From: Opisthorchis felineus
Lineage: Eukaryota > Platyhelminthes > Trematoda > Opisthorchiida > Opisthorchiidae
Direction: 5' to 3'
Assembly (NCBI GenBank): GCA_004794785.1
Contig: SJOL01007224.1
Coordinates: 855,920-919,919 of the forward strand
Length of the DNA: 64,000 bases
Shown here: one piece after another, positions 60,620-64,000 of the stretch
Numbering within the stretch: position 1 is the stretch's first letter
Layout: every line of letters begins with the position of its first letter
Program-made: the position numbers and the translations under genes
Notes under the pieces: generated by a model
The model's database searches: none
What the model saw: the letters and a program-made list of their open reading frames with translations, nothing else
Told to the model about the DNA's origin: nothing

Positions 60620-62490
60620 TGGTCTTGTTACACTTGTGTCAGTCTTCTTTTCCTCTTGTCCCTTTTCACGCACCACTTTTTCAGCTTGTAGTTCTGAAGG
60701 AATTCGTAAGTTATTATTCAACTTCTTGAAAACTCTAGCTCCGTCCATCTAACTTTGCATTTATTCGTGACCGTTAAACGAATCTCTGGCCTTTTCGGCC
60801 CACATGAATATCGTTCAAAAGTCACTTGGTAACTATCTGTTTATCTGCCGTGACCGGTTAAGCCTACTTTCCGGAGGCCAGCCGCTCTTAATAACCGAAC
60901 GTCACATCGATTGGACGGATGTCACATGAGGGCTACAGACTAAACGGATGCTTCCCTTGATTGATCAGGATGTCAGCCAATCTGGATCGAACATCCATAG
61001 CTTGACGCTTCTCGTCCCCTCACGGAGATTGTATCGCAACCTTGTGGAACATTCTGTGGGCTGTCTCAAGTTACCGTGCCTCCTGGTATACCATAGTGGA
61101 CGGAGCAGGAAGCCAAGAACCGACACTGAAGTTGCACTACCGTTAGCAAGGCACAGCACCTACCTCATTCATAACCTACAGCCAGCCTCGTGTTTCTATT
61201 CCCTGACAAACTTGCAGTGACCTTATTCGTATCTCTCAACCCTACAGCAATTTTCGCATTGGAATTCAACTTTATTGCTTTTAGCAGGAACACCGAAAGG
61301 GGACTTAGGTCTCTTGTTCAGTTGCTAGTCTGAGGACTCTTTAGAAACCCCACTAGACTGATACATCGTACAGCGTAGTTGACGAATACTTTTCCATATC
61401 TACAATAATACTACTCTGAGATTCTCATGCCTAACTTTTTTTCTCCTGAAGTATCTTTTTTCAACAACCACATCTATGATCACAGCAATGCAGTCCTCTT
61501 CCCTGTTTAAGCCTGGATGATGCCTTAAGAAGCGAAAGATGCAATTATTCACGGGGATTCCCCGGACCGGTAATAGCAATACCATCCCGATCTCACCTTC
61601 GCCACTGGCCTTGGACAGAAAACAGGCTGCACAGTCAAACAAATCTCACCAGAAGTGACTCATGTACAAATTTATTTGAATTTAACTAATACCAGGCGAG
61701 ATAACATGCATACTATTAGATTTTATGCTGTATGAAAAGTGAGCGTGAAAAATTAAATATTTGTTTCCAATCAAAATGATGAGCCGATACTCCAAACTCT
61801 GCATACCCCTACGGATTTGTCCCCTCAACGTGAATCAGTACGTTCAAAGATTTTCCAGTAACTAAGTTTGAAAACTTTACGTCAGTTGTGAATGTCGCAA
61901 AGGTGTGCTGGTCCACATCCACTTGGATAACTTTCAGATTGACCAGCATACTTGCGGTGCGATTTCGCGTCACCACTTATTCAGCGCACCTAAACATGTA
62001 AAAGCCTATTTTCTAATTTATTAACATTTCATTCCTGAGGAAATTTGTGATGTTTCTACCAGAACCATAGTTCTTCCGAAAAGTGGTGGAACAGATGGGG
62101 TGACTGTCGACGAAAAATCTTCTACGTGAATGGTTGCTGACATTCGTTTGATCACACCACGTGGCTCATGCTGTCACCATCCATTTGCTCGACTAATTGA
62201 CCAAAGCATCTTTTTGGGTGAGGTGATACACAGGGTTGCCAGCAAGTCTTTGAGGAACTCATTAACCACTCACGTTTACTATGTATAAGGATATTTATCC
62301 CCACAATAGCTGGAAAAAATCTTCAACCGTAGATGGACCTCAGGAGGTAGCAGTTTTGGGCCTAACATTACCATCCTGGCACACTCCATATTTTACCTCC
62401 AAAGAGTAAAAAAACTGAAAACAAACAGGATGCAGGTGAAGTGAGAAAGCAGTGTGTTTGAAAGCCACTGACATGAAATGCAAAAGGCGG
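60620..62490. other. Intron E1-E2 remainder, nothing recognised
   Basis: Short ORFs only; no FN3, RT or transposase landmark. Confidence 0.45.
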
Positions 62491-62498
62491 CAACTTAC

Positions 62499-62774
62499 CT
62501 GCGTCTATGCTGAATAACGCACTAGTTGCTTGTGGACCGTCCCCAAACAGATTGCGTCCCAGCACTCCAGCTAGCAGCGGTGTGCAGAATGGCATACCGT
62601 CAATAAGTTTACTGAGACCGTTCGCGTTCAGGGTCATCAAGGTGGATCCGTCCGCTTTGTATAAGCTTACTTGAAATTCGGTAGTAGAGCACTCATTTTC
62701 GTATTCCCACACTACCGTCAAGCTTGACACATTAGGCGTTGTTTGTGCGCGAACGTTCCTTGGAGAACTGGGAA
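62499..62774 (-). CDS. FN3-domain exon E1 (most 5' in window)
   Basis: One complete FN3 domain of 92 codons on a single exon. The acceptor (TAG) lies just above 62774 and the donor GTAAGTT just below 62499; both borders are phase 1. Landmarks are the strand-B tryptophan in VVWEYENEC, the second cysteine in GMPFC, and the GVLGRNLFGDGPQ stretch that marks strands F-G in this family. It ends in the usual DAG. Upstream exons must lie beyond the window, because no start codon with a signal peptide precedes it. The function of the protein is not known; the fold assignment rests on the W, Y, LP and G/N landmarks shared with nineteen sister exons. Confidence 0.88.
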
Positions 62775-63244
62775 CTAGAAAAGAATCGATTACAACGTAA
62801 ACATGACAATAATAATAATTATAATAGTAAACAAATCAGTGACACCATAAATAATAAAATATGCCTCAAAATACGGTGATTCACCGATAAACCCTTCAGA
62901 ATTGACATTGTTTCAGCAGCGTCCCAGTGAGTTCTAGCTTAGATTGGTACACCCTGGAGACCGCCTACCAGCTCCAACAAATTAGATTTCAATTTGATGG
63001 CTTTTGACTCCAAAAAATACGAATAAAAACGCATGCGGTGGTTTTTACATATTTCATTTTCGTGTACATTTTGTCTCCCCGAAGTACAGTCAGATGATTT
63101 CCAAACTACTTTGAAAGCATCAAGAATTTGCAACCTATCACTGTTTTCGGTAGGCCAGTAAAAACGGACCACAAGGAATGACCATAAAAGTGTTTACCAG
63201 GATGGTAGATTAATGGAGCTTTTAGACGCAAAATGGTATAACAA

Positions 63245-63365
63245 AAAGTTTAATCAATTGGAAAATGTTTGGGACCGATTGGGTAGTCATCTTTCCAGAG
63301 AGGTTTGGTAAACAATCAGTGGATTTATTGCTGGGCAACGTTTCGCTTTTGAGTTTTAAGGCAGT
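63245..63365 (+). repeat. Solo arm of the foldback repeat
   Basis: TCAATTGGAAAATGTTTGGGACCGA and GGCAACGTTTCGCTTTTGA match the left arm at about 2037-2140, without an inverted partner. It lies just downstream, on the minus strand, of a Penelope-like C-terminus. Confidence 0.6.
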
Positions 63366-63735
63366 CAGGGAACCAATCCGTGAGATTTCTTATGACTAGC
63401 CGAATTGATCAGTGCTGGGTGTCAGTCTGATGTTCCCGTTTGTTGGTTAGTGGGGATGACTAATATCTACAATAGATTGGTTAGGGAGGAGTTGTGTTCA
63501 TGTTGAACCCGGATTTTGCGGCCTTGATTTTTCTGTCTAGGACACCTTAATGGAATATTCCTCTTGGGGTCGTTCACAGAATTTGTTCGCCTGTGTTCAT
63601 CGAGGGGTGTCGGGACAATTGGTTTGGGGTTGGGGGGTGGGGTTGGTTAATTGGATCTTACTCTGCTTGGATTTTGTACTTTTAGACCCAGACCATTTTG
63701 CTGATAACTGCGCACCACCTCATATCATCTCGGCT

Positions 63736-64000
63736 GATCTAAAACCGCTCTCCACACGCTTGCCAGTTCTACGCCCTCTATTCTATTCACGCTGGGATGC
63801 TTGGCGATTTCCACCGCCTCGGCCGCCAGCCGCTGTGGTGTGAATCTTAACCTCCGTCTTAGAATGTCCACTTTTCCAAATCCATCCTGTGCCCAGTGTC
63901 TAGTGCATGCCCTGCCATTGCCGAATCTTTGACTATCGCCTGATATTTATCTGTGTTTCTCGGTGGTTTTTGTTAATAGATCACTTATGCTCACCGATTC
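63736..64000 (-). mobile_element. Penelope-like C-terminal fragment, cut by window edge
   Basis: The minus strand reads AMAGHALDTGHRMDLEK, then after one frameshift VDILRRRLRFTPQRLAAEAV and HPSVNRIEGVELASVW, ending at a stop near 63736. The H-x-x-DTGH block, ILRR and VNR-EG end are the usual C-terminus after the GIY-YIG core. Upstream parts lie beyond the window. It is a different subfamily from the 57-kb remnant. Confidence 0.75.

Noticed and set aside
1..64000. Prokaryotic systems such as CRISPR arrays, operons or toxin-antitoxin pairs
   Set aside because: Spliced phase-1 exons, eukaryotic transposons and the lack of dense ORFs exclude a bacterial or archaeal origin.

Overview
This is non-coding-rich eukaryotic DNA, most likely from a parasitic flatworm (trematode or pseudophyllidean cestode). 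The reasons are long introns with GT-AG borders, no operons, and a repeat population typical of that phylum: a Merlin DNA transposon, Penelope-like elements with GIY-YIG ends, an R2-clade retrotransposon, tRNA-derived SINEs and hammerhead-ribozyme repeats. The phylum call is inference; no species can be named from the sequence alone.

The host-coding content is one very large gene on the minus strand that enters at the right edge and leaves at the left. Twenty exons were found, called E1 (62.8 kb) to E20 (3.6 kb) in transcript order. Each encodes exactly one fibronectin type III (FN3) domain. Nineteen are exactly 276 bp and one is 273 bp. All are flanked by phase-1 introns on both sides, so any subset splices in frame. 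Together they give 5517 bp, or 1839 residues. Most of these FN3 domains carry a cysteine pair (W-x-Y-x-x-x-C and L-P-x-C) that ordinary FN3 domains lack. No signal peptide, membrane segment, first exon or last exon lies in the window, so the protein's location and role are unknown. An extracellular, disulphide-stabilised repeat protein is the most natural reading.

The introns (0.37 to 6 kb) hold the mobile elements. By position: a foldback repeat (2.1-2.7 kb); two inverted hammerhead-bearing SINE copies (8.4-8.8 kb); a repeat called here RepA (10.0-10.5 kb); a near-palindromic foldback unit (11.5-12.3 kb); an R2-like element nested in a second RepA copy (14.3-18.3 kb); a hammerhead monomer (20.5-20.9 kb); a tRNA-like SINE (23.8 kb); a Merlin element with matching terminal repeats and target duplication (27.1-28.3 kb); tRNA-SINEs (36.5, 41.7, 60.5 kb); a SINE with a decayed hammerhead (48.7 kb); tandem hammerhead monomers (52.2-54.2 kb); a third RepA copy (55.7 kb); and Penelope-like remnants (56.8-57.8 kb and 63.7-64.0 kb). 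AT microsatellites lie at 12.9, 33.5 and 40.1 kb.

The strongest signals are the uniform FN3 exon array with its cysteine pair (including two neighbouring domains that each lost the opposite cysteine), the cluster of hammerhead-ribozyme repeats, the Merlin insertion, and the R2-like element nested in a repeat that has two uninterrupted copies nearby.
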